64,000 bases of DNA from Acetobacteraceae bacterium (GTDB lineage Bacteria; Pseudomonadota; Alphaproteobacteria; Acetobacterales; Acetobacteraceae). The stretch is from the NCBI GenBank assembly GCA_027482245.1, contig JAIXWG010000062.1, forward strand, positions 89,243 through 153,242, in the 5' to 3' direction. The notes under the pieces were generated by a model, which saw nothing but the letters and a program-made list of their open reading frames with translations, was not told where the DNA came from and did not search any database. Positions within the stretch are counted from its first letter, which is position 1, and each line of letters begins with the position of its first letter. The position numbers were made by a program, and so were the translations under genes. This document shows, in pieces, positions 32,825 through 41,535 of the stretch.

Positions 32825-33703
32825 ATGGCGACGATCAACAGGCTGGGCGTCATCGGCGCGGGGCAGATGGGCAACGGCATCGCCCATGTCGCGGCGCAGG
32901 CGGGCATCGAGGTGGTGATGCTGGACGTGGCGGAGCCGGCGCTCGCCAAGGCCGTCGCCACCATCACGAAGAACATGGACCGCCAGGTGCAGAAGGGCAC
33001 GCTGGCCGCCGCCGACAAGGACGCGGCGCTGGCCCGCATCGCGACGACGACGGACTATGCCCGCTTCGCCGATTGCGACCTGGTGATCGAGGCCGCGACG
33101 GAGCGGGAGGACCTCAAGCTCAAGATCTTCGCGACGCTGACGCCGCATCTCCGCGCCGATGCGCTGGTCGCCTCCAACACCTCCTCCATCCCCATCACGC
33201 GGCTCGCCGCCGCGACGGACCGGCCGGGCCGCTTCGTCGGCATGCATTTCTTCAACCCCGTGCCGATGATGAAGCTGGTCGAGGTGATCCGCGGCCTGGC
33301 GACAGAGGATGCGACCGTGCAGGCCGTGGCCGCGCTGGCCGAGCGCATGGGCAAGACCGTCGCCTATGCCGCCGACTACCCGGCCTTCATCGTCAACCGC
33401 ATCCTGCTGCCGATGATCAACGAGGCCTGCGTCGCGCTGCAGGAAGGCGTCGGCGACATCGTCTCCATCGACACCGGCATGAAGCTCGGCTGCAACCACC
33501 CGATGGGGCCGCTGGAGCTCGCGGATTTCATCGGCCTCGACACCTGCCTCGCGGTGATGGAGGTGCTGCATGCCGGCATGGGCGACAGCAAGTACCGGCC
33601 GAGCCCGCTGCTGCGGAAGTATGTCGAGGCCGGCTGGCTCGGCCGCAAGTCCGGCAAGGGCTTCTATGATTACAGCGTGACGCCGCCCAAGCCGACACGC
33701 TGA
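32825..33703 (+). CDS. 3-Hydroxybutyryl-CoA dehydrogenase
   Basis: The 292-aa NAD(P)-dependent enzyme has Rossmann motif VIGAGQMGNGIAHVAAQAG, the catalytic-Ser stretch SNTSSIPITRLA and the His/Glu motif MHFFNPVPMMKLVEVIRG. The C-terminal domain signature is NRILLPMINEA. It converts acetoacetyl-CoA and 3-hydroxybutyryl-CoA in butyrate or PHB metabolism. ATG 32825 has a strong GAGGGGGAG, and a GTG codon lies just before. The length matches the short Hbd/PaaH type. The stop shares a base with the next start. Confidence 0.93.
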   Translation: MATINRLGVIGAGQMGNGIAHVAAQAGIEVVMLDVAEPALAKAVATITKNMDRQVQKGTLAAADKDAALARIATTTDYARFADCDLVIEAATEREDLKLKIFATLTPHLRADALVASNTSSIPITRLAAATDRPGRFVGMHFFNPVPMMKLVEVIRGLATEDATVQAVAALAERMGKTVAYAADYPAFIVNRILLPMINEACVALQEGVGDIVSIDTGMKLGCNHPMGPLELADFIGLDTCLAVMEVLHAGMGDSKYRPSPLLRKYVEAGWLGRKSGKGFYDYSVTPPKPTR

Positions 33704-34761
33704 TGAAGATCACGGGGCTCTCCGCCGCCGCCGAGCACCTGAAGCCCGCAAGGGCCGCGGATGCCTATGCGGGGCGGGAGAGCCTGAGCTTCGTGCGCCT
33801 GCGCGTGGATACCGACGCAGGCGTGTCCGGCGAGGGCATGACGGGGCGCTTCCTCTCGGCCCAGGTTGTCGCGCTGCTGAACGGGGAAATGGCGGAAACC
33901 GTCACGGGCCAGGACCCGATGGCGATCGAGGCGCTGCGGGGGATGCTGGCGACGCGGCTCAACCCGCGCGGCGCGACCGGGCCCTTCGTATCGGCGCTCT
34001 CCGCGCTCGACCTGGCGCTGTGGGACATCAAGGGCAAGGCGCTCGGCCTGCCCGTGGCGCGGCTGGTCGGCGGCGCGCGCGATGCCGTGCCGGCCTACGC
34101 CACGGCGGGGATGCCCGCCTTCACGGAAGCCGAACTGGTCGCGGCCTGCGAAGGCGCGCTGGCCGAGGGCTTTGTCGGTGTGAAGGTGCTGGTGGGCACC
34201 GGGCGCCCGCTGGCCGAGGACGCCGCCCGCATCCGCGCGGTGCGGCGCGCCATCGGCGACGCGCCCCTCATGCTCGACGCCAATTGCGGCTTCACCGTCG
34301 CGGAGGCGAAGCGCCTGGCCGCGATGGTCGCCGACTGCGACATCGGCTTCTTCGAGGAGCCGGTGCGGGACAATGACATCGCCTCCCTGGCCGAACTCCG
34401 CCGCGCGACCTCCATCCCGCTCGCCTCCGGCCAGATGATGCAGGCGCCATCGTGGTTCCGTGACGTGCTGGCAGCCGGCGCGCTCGATATCCTGCAGCCC
34501 AATGCGGCGTTCTGCGGGGGGCTGACCTCGATGCTGCGGATCATGGCCATGGCCGAAGCCCACAGCGTGCCCGTGACCGGCGCCGGCGGGTTCGAGGCGG
34601 CGAGCCTGCCCGCCATGGCCGGCCACGCCCATGGCGGCATGCTGGAAGTCCACGGCGCCCACGCCGCGCTGCGCGACCGCTTCGCGCATCACCCCCAGGT
34701 CGAACGCGGGCGCATCCTCGTGCCGGAAACGCCCGGCCTCGGCATCGGGCTGCTGCCCTGA
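33703..34761 (+). CDS. Enolase-superfamily (mandelate racemase/MLE-like) protein with altered active site
   Basis: The 352-aa protein has the capping domain and TIM barrel of the MR/MLE family (SALSALDLALWDIKGKALG). Metal ligands D192 (LDANCG) and E218/E219 (FFEEP) are present. The third is Q244 (ASGQMMQ) where Glu is usual. The KxK base reads K161-V-L, the Asp of the His-Asp dyad is Asn267 and no His is seen at the expected late strand (VPVTGAGGF). Racemase activity by the canonical mechanism is therefore doubtful. Translation is coupled to the upstream dehydrogenase (TGATG). Confidence 0.78.
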   Translation: MKITGLSAAAEHLKPARAADAYAGRESLSFVRLRVDTDAGVSGEGMTGRFLSAQVVALLNGEMAETVTGQDPMAIEALRGMLATRLNPRGATGPFVSALSALDLALWDIKGKALGLPVARLVGGARDAVPAYATAGMPAFTEAELVAACEGALAEGFVGVKVLVGTGRPLAEDAARIRAVRRAIGDAPLMLDANCGFTVAEAKRLAAMVADCDIGFFEEPVRDNDIASLAELRRATSIPLASGQMMQAPSWFRDVLAAGALDILQPNAAFCGGLTSMLRIMAMAEAHSVPVTGAGGFEAASLPAMAGHAHGGMLEVHGAHAALRDRFAHHPQVERGRILVPETPGLGIGLLP

Positions 34762-34835
34762 CCACCCTGCCCCACTTCCAGGGCCTGGGCGGCAGGCCAG
34801 GCGCGCTCGCGACCTACGGGCTGCTGGCGCTGGAT

Positions 34836-35513
34836 GTGGCGGCGCTGTTCTGGGTGATCCTGGAATCCTTCCTGCCCGAAACCACCACCGTCATGGTGAT
34901 CGACATCGGCGTCGGCCTGGTGCTGGTCGGGGAAATGGCGCTGCGGCTCCAATCCTCCCGCGCCGCACGGCGGGAATTGCTGCACCCCGCGGGCATCGCG
35001 GACCTGCTGGCCGTCATCTCCTTCCTGCTGGCGCCCTTCTTCGCGGGGTGGGGCTTCCTGCGCAGCCTGCGCACGCTGCGGCTGCTGCGCTCCGCCCGCC
35101 TGGTCCTGCACCTGCGCCAGGACGTGCCCGCCTTCCGCCGCAACCAGGACGCGGTGGTGGCGGCGGCCGATTTGCTGGTCTTCATCATCGTGATGACGGG
35201 CGTCGTCCACGCCACGCAGCACCGCGTGAACGCCAGCATCACCAACTGGGCGGATGCGCTCTACTTCACCGTCACCGCCCTCACCACCACCGGCTTCGGC
35301 GACATCACGCTGCCCGGCACCTCCGGCCGCCTGATCACCGTCGTCATCATGCTGGCCGGCGTCACGCTGTTCCTGCGCCTCGCCCAGGCGCTGTTCCGCC
35401 CGACCAAGGTGCGCTTCCGCTGCGAGGCCTGCGGCCTTGGCCGCCACGACCCGGACGCGGTCCACTGCAAGGCCTGCGGCGCGCTGCTGAACATCCCCGA
35501 CGAGGGTGATTGA
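34836..35513 (+). CDS. Voltage-sensor potassium channel with C-terminal zinc ribbon
   Basis: The protein has selectivity filter TTGFGD (151-156) between S5 and S6. An S4-like helix has Arg every third residue (FLRSLRTLRLLRSARLVLHL). A C-terminal Cys4 zinc ribbon reads CEACGLGRHD and HCKACGALL. The GTG at 34836 lies within S1. The open frame continues upstream through the rest of that helix to CTG 34758, which overlaps the preceding stop as CTGA. The true start is probably upstream and non-ATG. The cytoplasmic zinc ribbon is unusual for this family. It would pass K+ across the inner membrane. Confidence 0.8.
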   Translation: MAALFWVILESFLPETTTVMVIDIGVGLVLVGEMALRLQSSRAARRELLHPAGIADLLAVISFLLAPFFAGWGFLRSLRTLRLLRSARLVLHLRQDVPAFRRNQDAVVAAADLLVFIIVMTGVVHATQHRVNASITNWADALYFTVTALTTTGFGDITLPGTSGRLITVVIMLAGVTLFLRLAQALFRPTKVRFRCEACGLGRHDPDAVHCKACGALLNIPDEGD

Positions 35514-35583
35514 AGGCGGCACCACTTGCCCGCATGCTCCCTGGACCAGCCCCGCAGAGGGCGCCCCTGGGAGAGAACATCCG

Positions 35584-36537
35584 ATGCGCCTGACGCGCCG
35601 CCACCTGTTGGCCGCCCCCCTCATCCTGCCCGTCTCCGCCCGCGCCCAGACCAGCTGGCAGCCGACACGCCCCATGCAGCTCATCGTCGGCTTCGCCCCC
35701 GGCGGCGGCACGGACATCATCGCCCGTACCATCGTCGAAGCCGTCACCCCCGCCTTCCCCGTCCCCCTCGTCGTGGTGAACCGCCCCGGCGCCGGCGGCG
35801 CCATCGCCGCCGAACAGGTCGCCCGCGCAACACCGGACGGCCACACGCTGCTGATGGCAGGCGGGTCCGAAAGCACCTCCCTCCCCGCCCATCGCGACCT
35901 GCCCTACGACCCCAAGCGCGGCTTCACCGCCGTCATCCGCCTGACCAAGAACGCCCACTTCATCTGCACGCGCGGACGCGGCGGCAAATACACGACGCTC
36001 GCCCAGGTCATCGAAGCCGCGAAAGCCAACCGCGGCGGCATCACCCACGGCTCCTCCGGCGTCGGCACCCTCTCCCACTCCATCTTCATCATGTTCGAAC
36101 GCGCCACCGGCACGGAACTCCTCCACGTCCCCTACACCGGCGGCGGACCGCAGCAGCAGGCCCTGCTCGCCGGGCAGATCGACCTGGCCGTGCAAGCCTC
36201 CGACGAACTCGGCGGCCTCGTGGCCTCCGGCGACATGCTCCCCCTCGCCGTCACCACCGCCGAACGACACCCCGGCTACCCGAACGTCCCCACCATGCGG
36301 GAACTCGGCAGCGACCTGGTGGCGGAAAACATGAAAGGCTGGGTCGGCCCCGCCGGCATGCCCGACGACATGACCACCTGGCTCCACGACCGCTTCCGCC
36401 AAGGCATGACCACCCCCACCTGGCGCCGCTTCATGGAACGCGCCGGCGACCCCGACGGCTACGCCAACGGCCCCACCTTCCAACGCGACATGGACACGCT
36501 GCTGGACGCGATCCGCGGGGCCATGCGGCGGGGGTGA
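35584..36537 (+). CDS. Bug/TctC-family solute receptor with atypical codon use
   Basis: The 317-aa exported protein has a signal peptide (MRLTRRHLLAAPLILPVSAR). Bug motifs are QLIVGFAPGGGTDIIARTI, VVVNRPGAGGAIAAEQVA and HVPYTGGGPQQQALLAG. It has no TctAB partner. Codon use is visibly C-rich, with CTC for Leu and CCC for Pro, unlike the CTG/GCG-rich neighbours, which hints at a separate origin. GGGAGAG lies 10 bases before ATG 35584. The ligand is unknown; members bind carboxylates. Confidence 0.9.
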   Translation: MRLTRRHLLAAPLILPVSARAQTSWQPTRPMQLIVGFAPGGGTDIIARTIVEAVTPAFPVPLVVVNRPGAGGAIAAEQVARATPDGHTLLMAGGSESTSLPAHRDLPYDPKRGFTAVIRLTKNAHFICTRGRGGKYTTLAQVIEAAKANRGGITHGSSGVGTLSHSIFIMFERATGTELLHVPYTGGGPQQQALLAGQIDLAVQASDELGGLVASGDMLPLAVTTAERHPGYPNVPTMRELGSDLVAENMKGWVGPAGMPDDMTTWLHDRFRQGMTTPTWRRFMERAGDPDGYANGPTFQRDMDTLLDAIRGAMRRG

Positions 36538-36553
36538 GCGCGCGTGGCTCGGC

Positions 36554-36779
36554 TGGGGAAAGGGCTCCGCCCCTTCCCCAGACCCCTTCCCCGCAAAGGG
36601 CCAGCGGGCCCTTTGAACCCATGAATTGATCGGAAGGCGAGAGAGGGGCCCGGAGCGCGCGCCTGTTCAGCGCGACCGCGGGGCCCCTCTCTCGCCTTCC
36701 GATGAAAACCTCGCGGTCCAGGGGCTCGAGGCCCCTGGCGCGGGAGAGGTCCGGAGAGGGGCGCGCAGCCCCTCTCCGG
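36554..36779. repeat. Array of five GC-rich inverted repeats
   Basis: Consecutive hairpins fill almost the whole gap between the Bug gene and convergent priA. (1) 36554-36580: TGGGGAAAGGGC with near-complement. (2) 36595-36614: AAAGGGCC/GGGCCCTTT. (3) 36629-36703: perfect 23-bp arms starting ATCGGAAGGCGAGAGAGGGG, with a 29-nt spacer. (4) 36718-36738: CCAGGGGC/GCCCCTGG. (5) 36751-36779: 12-bp arms CCGGAGAGGGGC/GCCCCTCTCCGG. No T-tracts follow. Confidence 0.85.
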
Positions 36780-36804
36780 GCGTGCCACCCGCGCGCCACC
36801 CCCG

Positions 36805-39042
36805 CTACAGGAACCCCACCGGGTCCACGTCCACCTGCACGCGCACGCTGTTCGGCAGTTTGACGCGGGCGAGCCAGTCGCGGAGCAGGGGTTGGACCTG
36901 GACGTCCTTGCGGGCTTTCAGGAGCAGGCGGCGGCGGTGGCGGCCGCGGAGCAGGGCCAGGGGGGCGGGGGCGGGGCCGAGGATTTCGACGCCTTCGGCG
37001 CGGGGGGCCGCGAGGCCGAGGTCGCGGGCGGCGCGGTCGGCTTCGCGTTCGTCTTCGGCGCTGACGATGAGGGCGGCGAGGCGCCCGTAGGGGGGCCAGT
37101 GGCCGGGTCGTCGGCCGGCGGCTTCCTCGGCCATGAAGGCGTCGAGGTCGCCGGAGACGAGGGCGCGCATCACCGGGTGGTCCGGGTTGAAGGTCTGCAG
37201 CAGGACGCGGCCGGGCGATTCGGCGCGGCCGGCGCGGCCGGAGACCTGGTGGAGGAGCTGGAGGGTGCGTTCGGCGGCGCGGAGGTCTCCGCCGGCCAGG
37301 CCGAGGTCGGCGTCCACCACGCCGACGAGGGTGAGGTGCGGGAAGTGCCAGCCCTTGGCGACGATCTGGGTGCCGATGATGAGGTCCACCTGGCGGGTGG
37401 CGATGGCTTCCGCCGCGGCGGTGGCGGCGGCGGGGCCGGGGATGGTGTCGCTGGCCATGACGATGCGGCGGGCATCGGGGAAGAGTTCGGTCGCTTCCTC
37501 CACCACGCGTTCGACGCCGGGGCCGACGGGGGTCAGGGTGCCGGGCGCGTTGCATTCCGGGCAGGTGGGCGGGATGGGTTCGGCGTGGCCGCAATGGTGG
37601 CATTGCAGGCGGCGCTGGGCGCGGTGTTCGACCAGCCAGGCGGTGCAGTTGGGGCAGCGCATCCGGTGGCCGCAGGCGCGGCAGAGCGTCAGCGGCGCGT
37701 AGCCCCGGCGGTTCAGGAACAGCATCGCCTGTTCGCCGCGGGCCAGCGTGTCCCGGATCGCCTCGATGAGCGGCGGTGCGATGAAGCGGCCGCGTTCGGG
37801 GGCGTCGCGGCGGAGGTCGATCGCCTCCACCCCCGGCATCCCCGCGGCGCCGTGGCGTTCGGGCAGGTCCACATGGTCGTAGCGCCCGGCCTCGACGTTG
37901 TTGAGGGTTTCGAGGGAGGGCGTGGCGGAGACGAGGATGCAGGCGGCCTGGGCGAGCCGGGCGCGGACCACGGCCATGTCGCGGGCGTGGTAGACGACGC
38001 CGTCTTCCTGCTTGAAGGCGGTCTCGTGTTCCTCATCCACGATGACGAGGCCAAGGTCCGGGAAGGGCAGGAACAGGGCGGATCGGGCGCCGACCAGCAC
38101 CTGCACGCCGCCTTCCGCGACGGCCCGCCAGGTGCGGGCGCGGGTGCGGGAGCCGAGTTCGGAGTGCCAGAGGGCGGGCGCCACGCCGAAGCGGGCGCGG
38201 AAGCGGTCGAGCCACTGGGCGGAGAGCGCGATTTCCGGCAGCAGGACCAGCGCCTGGCGGCCGGCGCGCAGGCATTCCGCGACGGCGTCGAGGTAGACTT
38301 CCGTCTTGCCGGACCCCGTGACGCCGGTCAGCAGGGTCACGCCGAAGCGGCGTTCCGCGACCTTGTCGCGCAGGCGGGCGGCGGCGGCGGCCTGGTCGGG
38401 CAGCAGGGTCGGCCCCGGGTGTCCGGGATCGGGTTCCGGGAAGAGGTCCGCTTCCGGCAGCAGGGCGGGCACCAGCAGCCCGGCATCGGCCAGGCCCCGC
38501 ACCACGGCGGGGGAGACGCCGGCGGCCTCCGCCAGCGCGGTGCCGGACATCACCTCCCCGGGTGGGAGGGCTTCGAGGACGCGGAGACGCGCGGGGGTCA
38601 TGCGCGGGTCGGGGGCGTTGCGGCCCTCCGACGGGGCGCGTTGCCAGCCGGCCTTGGCGGAGGGGGGCGTGAAGGCGCCGGGGCTCGACATCGCCATGCG
38701 CAGCACGGCGCCGGGCGGGCTCAGCGTGTAGGCGGCGACCCATTCGACGAAGCGGCGCAGCGTCTCGCCCATTGGTGGAACATCCAGCACCGCCATGACA
38801 TCGCGCAGTCGTGACGGGGAAAGGGCCGGATCGGCCTCACCATCCCAAACCACGCCCAGGGTTTCGCGTCCATTGAGCGGGACGACGACGAAAGAACCGA
38901 GGGGGGCCTCGAGCCCGTGGGGCAGACGGTAATCATAGGCTCCCGCGGCGAGCGGGAGCGGCAGCAGCACGCGGACCCGTGGCGCGGAAGCCACGCCGGC
39001 AGGTTGGTTCGGGGGCGACGACTTCCGCCCGGAGGGGCGCAT
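36805..39042 (-). CDS. priA: Primosomal protein N' (replication restart helicase)
   Basis: The 745-aa helicase has a 3'-DNA-binding N domain (VRVLLPLPLAAGAYDYRLP), Walker A TGVTGSGKTEVYL, DEEH box IVDEEHETAFKQ and the eight-cysteine zinc-binding insert (LCRACGHRMRCPNC, LQCHHCGHAEP, CPECN). Helicase motifs V and VI follow (IGTQIVAKGWHFPHL, HQVSGRAGRAE). It reloads the replisome at stalled forks. ATG 39042 is chosen over an in-frame 39141 start that would cross the fsa promoter. The 5' end faces fsa; the 3' end faces the hairpin array. Confidence 0.96.
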   Translation of the reverse strand: MRPSGRKSSPPNQPAGVASAPRVRVLLPLPLAAGAYDYRLPHGLEAPLGSFVVVPLNGRETLGVVWDGEADPALSPSRLRDVMAVLDVPPMGETLRRFVEWVAAYTLSPPGAVLRMAMSSPGAFTPPSAKAGWQRAPSEGRNAPDPRMTPARLRVLEALPPGEVMSGTALAEAAGVSPAVVRGLADAGLLVPALLPEADLFPEPDPGHPGPTLLPDQAAAAARLRDKVAERRFGVTLLTGVTGSGKTEVYLDAVAECLRAGRQALVLLPEIALSAQWLDRFRARFGVAPALWHSELGSRTRARTWRAVAEGGVQVLVGARSALFLPFPDLGLVIVDEEHETAFKQEDGVVYHARDMAVVRARLAQAACILVSATPSLETLNNVEAGRYDHVDLPERHGAAGMPGVEAIDLRRDAPERGRFIAPPLIEAIRDTLARGEQAMLFLNRRGYAPLTLCRACGHRMRCPNCTAWLVEHRAQRRLQCHHCGHAEPIPPTCPECNAPGTLTPVGPGVERVVEEATELFPDARRIVMASDTIPGPAAATAAAEAIATRQVDLIIGTQIVAKGWHFPHLTLVGVVDADLGLAGGDLRAAERTLQLLHQVSGRAGRAESPGRVLLQTFNPDHPVMRALVSGDLDAFMAEEAAGRRPGHWPPYGRLAALIVSAEDEREADRAARDLGLAAPRAEGVEILGPAPAPLALLRGRHRRRLLLKARKDVQVQPLLRDWLARVKLPNSVRVQVDVDPVGFL

Positions 39043-39146
39043 GCTATAAGCTCCAGAGTGAACGAAAGCGAAACGATTTTCGCTTTTGCGCCGGCGTATC
39101 CTCAGATGGGGTGTCGCCGGCCGATAGGCCAAAGGGACCAAGCCTG

Positions 39147-39803
39147 ATGAAGTTCTTCGTTGATACCGCCGATGTGGCCGATATCCGCAGCCTGGCGGAG
39201 GCGGGCCTCGTCGATGGCGTGACCACCAACCCCAGCCTGATCGCCAAGTCCGGGCGGAAGATGGCGGAGGTGATCGCCGAGATCTGCGCCATCACGGAAG
39301 GGCCCGTCAGCGCGGAGGTCACGGCGACGGACTTCGCGGGCATGCTGGCCGAAGGCCGGTTCCTGCGGGGCATCGCGCCGAATGTCTGCGTGAAGGTGCC
39401 GCTGACGGAAGCGGGGCTCCGCACCTGCCGGGCGCTGTCGCAGGAAGGCACGCCGGTGAACGTCACGCTCTGCTTCTCCGCCGCCCAGGCACTGCTGGCG
39501 GCGAAGGCGGGGGCCACCTTCATCTCGCCCTTCGTCGGCCGGCTGGACGACATCTCCACCGACGGCATGTCGCTGATCGCGGACATCGTCCAGATCTACC
39601 GCAACTATCCCGGGCTGAAGACGGAAGTGCTGGTCGCTTCCATCCGCCACCCGATCCACCTGGTGCAGTCGGCCAAGCTCGGTGCCCATGTGGCGACGCT
39701 GCCGCCTGCCGTCATCCGGCAACTTCTCAAGCATCCCCTCACCGAGGCCGGGCTCGCCGCCTTCCTCGCGGATTGGGCCAAGACGGGGCAGAGCATCCTG
39801 TGA
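39147..39803 (+). CDS. fsa: Transaldolase family protein (Fsa/TalC type)
   Basis: The 218-aa single-domain class I aldolase has the N terminus MKFFVDTADVADIRSLAEAG, the GVTTNPSLIAK segment and Schiff-base lysine K83 (NVCVKVPLT). TFISPFVGRLDDIS and TEVLVASIRHP complete the small TalB-like barrel used by fructose-6-phosphate aldolase and compact transaldolases. It acts in pentose-phosphate carbon exchange. It starts a tight run with DUF484 and xerC: its stop overlaps the next GTG. The TATAAG at 39045-39050 in the gap with priA may be a -10 element. Confidence 0.93.
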   Translation: MKFFVDTADVADIRSLAEAGLVDGVTTNPSLIAKSGRKMAEVIAEICAITEGPVSAEVTATDFAGMLAEGRFLRGIAPNVCVKVPLTEAGLRTCRALSQEGTPVNVTLCFSAAQALLAAKAGATFISPFVGRLDDISTDGMSLIADIVQIYRNYPGLKTEVLVASIRHPIHLVQSAKLGAHVATLPPAVIRQLLKHPLTEAGLAAFLADWAKTGQSIL

Positions 39804-40564
39804 CCGCACGCGTCGCGACCTCTCTCGACCCCGCGGCTACGGCCGCGGGTGGCCTCGACCTCACGGCTTCGGCCGGGGGTGGCCACACACTGACGGCCGA
39901 GGAGGTCGCGGCGTATCTGCGCGACCATCCGGACTTCCTGGTGAAGCAACCGGACATCTACCGTTCCCTGGTGCCGCCGCGCCGCGTGCATGGGGAGAAC
40001 ATGGCGGACCACATGGCCGCCATGGTGGCGGCGGAACGGGCGCGGACCCGGCAGCTGGAGGCCGAGGTGCAGGCCGCCATCGATGATGGCCGCGCCGGCG
40101 CCGCGCTGGTGCTGCGGGTGCGGCTGGCGACGCTGGCGCTGATGCGGTCCCGCGACATCCCGGAAACCGTCAGCCAGGAACTGCCCGCGCTGCTCCGCAT
40201 CGAAAGCTGCGCCATCCTGGCGGAGCCGGCGGGTGCGCCGTCCTTCCTGCCGGGCCGGCGGGCGCCGGCGGAAACCGCCCTGCCCCGCCACGGCGTGCGC
40301 ATGCTGCCGCCGGGATCCGTCGCGCGGCTGGTCGGTCGCGGACGGGACGCGCGAGTCCGGACCGAGATCACGGATGCCGAGCTGCTGCATGCCGAGGCCG
40401 CGGCGCTGGTGACGCGCGATGCGGTGGCGCGGGTGCCACTGTGGTGCGGCACGCCCTGCATGCTGGCGCTGGGCGCGCGGGATGCGGCGGCGCTGCCGGC
40501 GCGGCAGGCGGTGACGACGCTCGCCTTCCTTGGGCGCGCGGTGGCGGCGGCGCTCTCCCGCTGA
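39800..40564 (+). CDS. DUF484 family protein
   Basis: The 254-aa GAF-like DUF484 protein has LTAEEVAAYLRDHPDFLVKQ and the middle helix MVAAERARTRQLEAEVQAAI that marks the family. It typically sits before xerC, as here, and its role is unknown. GTG 39800 overlaps the fsa stop (GTGA). The N-terminal 25 residues are an imperfect low-complexity repeat (AGGLDLTASAGGG). The C half is a GAF-like domain with an arginine-rich strand (VARLVGRGRDARVR). Confidence 0.85.
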   Translation: MTARVATSLDPAATAAGGLDLTASAGGGHTLTAEEVAAYLRDHPDFLVKQPDIYRSLVPPRRVHGENMADHMAAMVAAERARTRQLEAEVQAAIDDGRAGAALVLRVRLATLALMRSRDIPETVSQELPALLRIESCAILAEPAGAPSFLPGRRAPAETALPRHGVRMLPPGSVARLVGRGRDARVRTEITDAELLHAEAAALVTRDAVARVPLWCGTPCMLALGARDAAALPARQAVTTLAFLGRAVAAALSR

Positions 40565-40577
40565 TGGAAGCGCCCTG

Positions 40578-41510
40578 ATGGAGGCGCCGGAGGCCGTTGC
40601 CGCCTGGCTGCGGATGCTGGCGCAGGAACGGCGCGCCAGCGCCAACACGGTGGAGGCCTATGGCGCGGACCTCGCGCTGTTCATCGATTTCCTGACCCGG
40701 CACCTGGGCGAGGTGCCGGATACGACGGCGCTGGCGACGCTGCGGCCGGCCGACCTCCGCGGCTTCCTGGCGACGCGGGCGCGGGAGGGTGATTCGAACG
40801 CGACGCGCGCGCGGCGCCTGGCGGCGATCCGGGGCTTCCTGCGGGACTTGGCGCGGCGCCACGGCCATGCGGTGGCGGCGCTGGCCGGCATGCGCGGGCC
40901 CCGCGCCGGGGCGCCGGTGCCGCGGGCGCTGTCGGCGGCGGATGCCAAGGACATCGCGGCCACTATCGGCGGCGTGCACGACCCCGACCGGTCGGAGCAG
41001 CCCCGCATGCAGGCGGCGCGGGACGTGGCGCTGTTCACGCTGCTCTATGGCTGCGGGCTGCGGATCGCGGAGGCGCTGGCGCTCGATGTGAAGGATGCGC
41101 CGCGGGCTGGGTCCGATGCCGCGCTGCGCGTCACCGGCAAGGGCAACAAGCAGCGCCTGGTGCCGGTGCTGCCGGCGGTGCGCCAGGCGATGGAGGCCTG
41201 GCTGGCGGAGCATCCGGACCGCCACCCCGACAGCCCGCTCTTCATGGGTGCCCGCGGTGCCCGGCTGGATCCCGCGGTGGCGCAGCGGTCGCTCCGCCAC
41301 TGGCGGCGCCTTTCGGGCCTGCCGGAACACGCGACGCCGCATGCGCTGCGCCATTCCTTCGCGACGCACCTGCTGGGCGGCGGCGCGGACCTTCGCGCCA
41401 TCCAGGAACTGCTGGGCCATGCCAGCCTGTCCACCACGCAGCGCTACACGCGGGTGGACGCGGCCGCGCTGCTGGAGACGTGGCAGAAAGCGCATCCTCG
41501 GGCAGACTGA
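40578..41510 (+). CDS. xerC: Tyrosine recombinase XerC
   Basis: The 310-aa recombinase has an N-terminal SAM-like DNA-binding domain (ERRASANTVEAYGADLALFI) and a catalytic domain with R in YGCGLRIAEAL. HxxR is TPHALRHSFATHLLGGG and the nucleophile is Y290 (TTQRYTRV). With XerD it resolves chromosome dimers at dif. DUF484-XerC linkage is classical. A short repeat (TGATGGAAGCGCC / TGATGGAGGCGCC) sits across the gene start, so ATG 40578 is chosen as the one giving the standard N terminus. Confidence 0.94.
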   Translation: MEAPEAVAAWLRMLAQERRASANTVEAYGADLALFIDFLTRHLGEVPDTTALATLRPADLRGFLATRAREGDSNATRARRLAAIRGFLRDLARRHGHAVAALAGMRGPRAGAPVPRALSAADAKDIAATIGGVHDPDRSEQPRMQAARDVALFTLLYGCGLRIAEALALDVKDAPRAGSDAALRVTGKGNKQRLVPVLPAVRQAMEAWLAEHPDRHPDSPLFMGARGARLDPAVAQRSLRHWRRLSGLPEHATPHALRHSFATHLLGGGADLRAIQELLGHASLSTTQRYTRVDAAALLETWQKAHPRAD

Positions 41511-41535
41511 CCTTCCACACGGGAGGGAAGCGGCC

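Noticed and set aside
33703..34761. Mandelate racemase as a specific annotation
   Set aside because: Too many catalytic positions differ for a confident reaction; only superfamily membership is kept.
36629..36703. CRISPR or attachment-site interpretation of the 23-bp arms
   Set aside because: The arms are inverted, not direct, there is only one pair, and no integrase or cas gene is nearby except xerC, which has its own housekeeping context.
40578..41510. Phage or integrative-element integrase
   Set aside because: Position after DUF484, length of 310 aa and sequence fit housekeeping XerC; no other element genes, att repeats or tRNA are visible.
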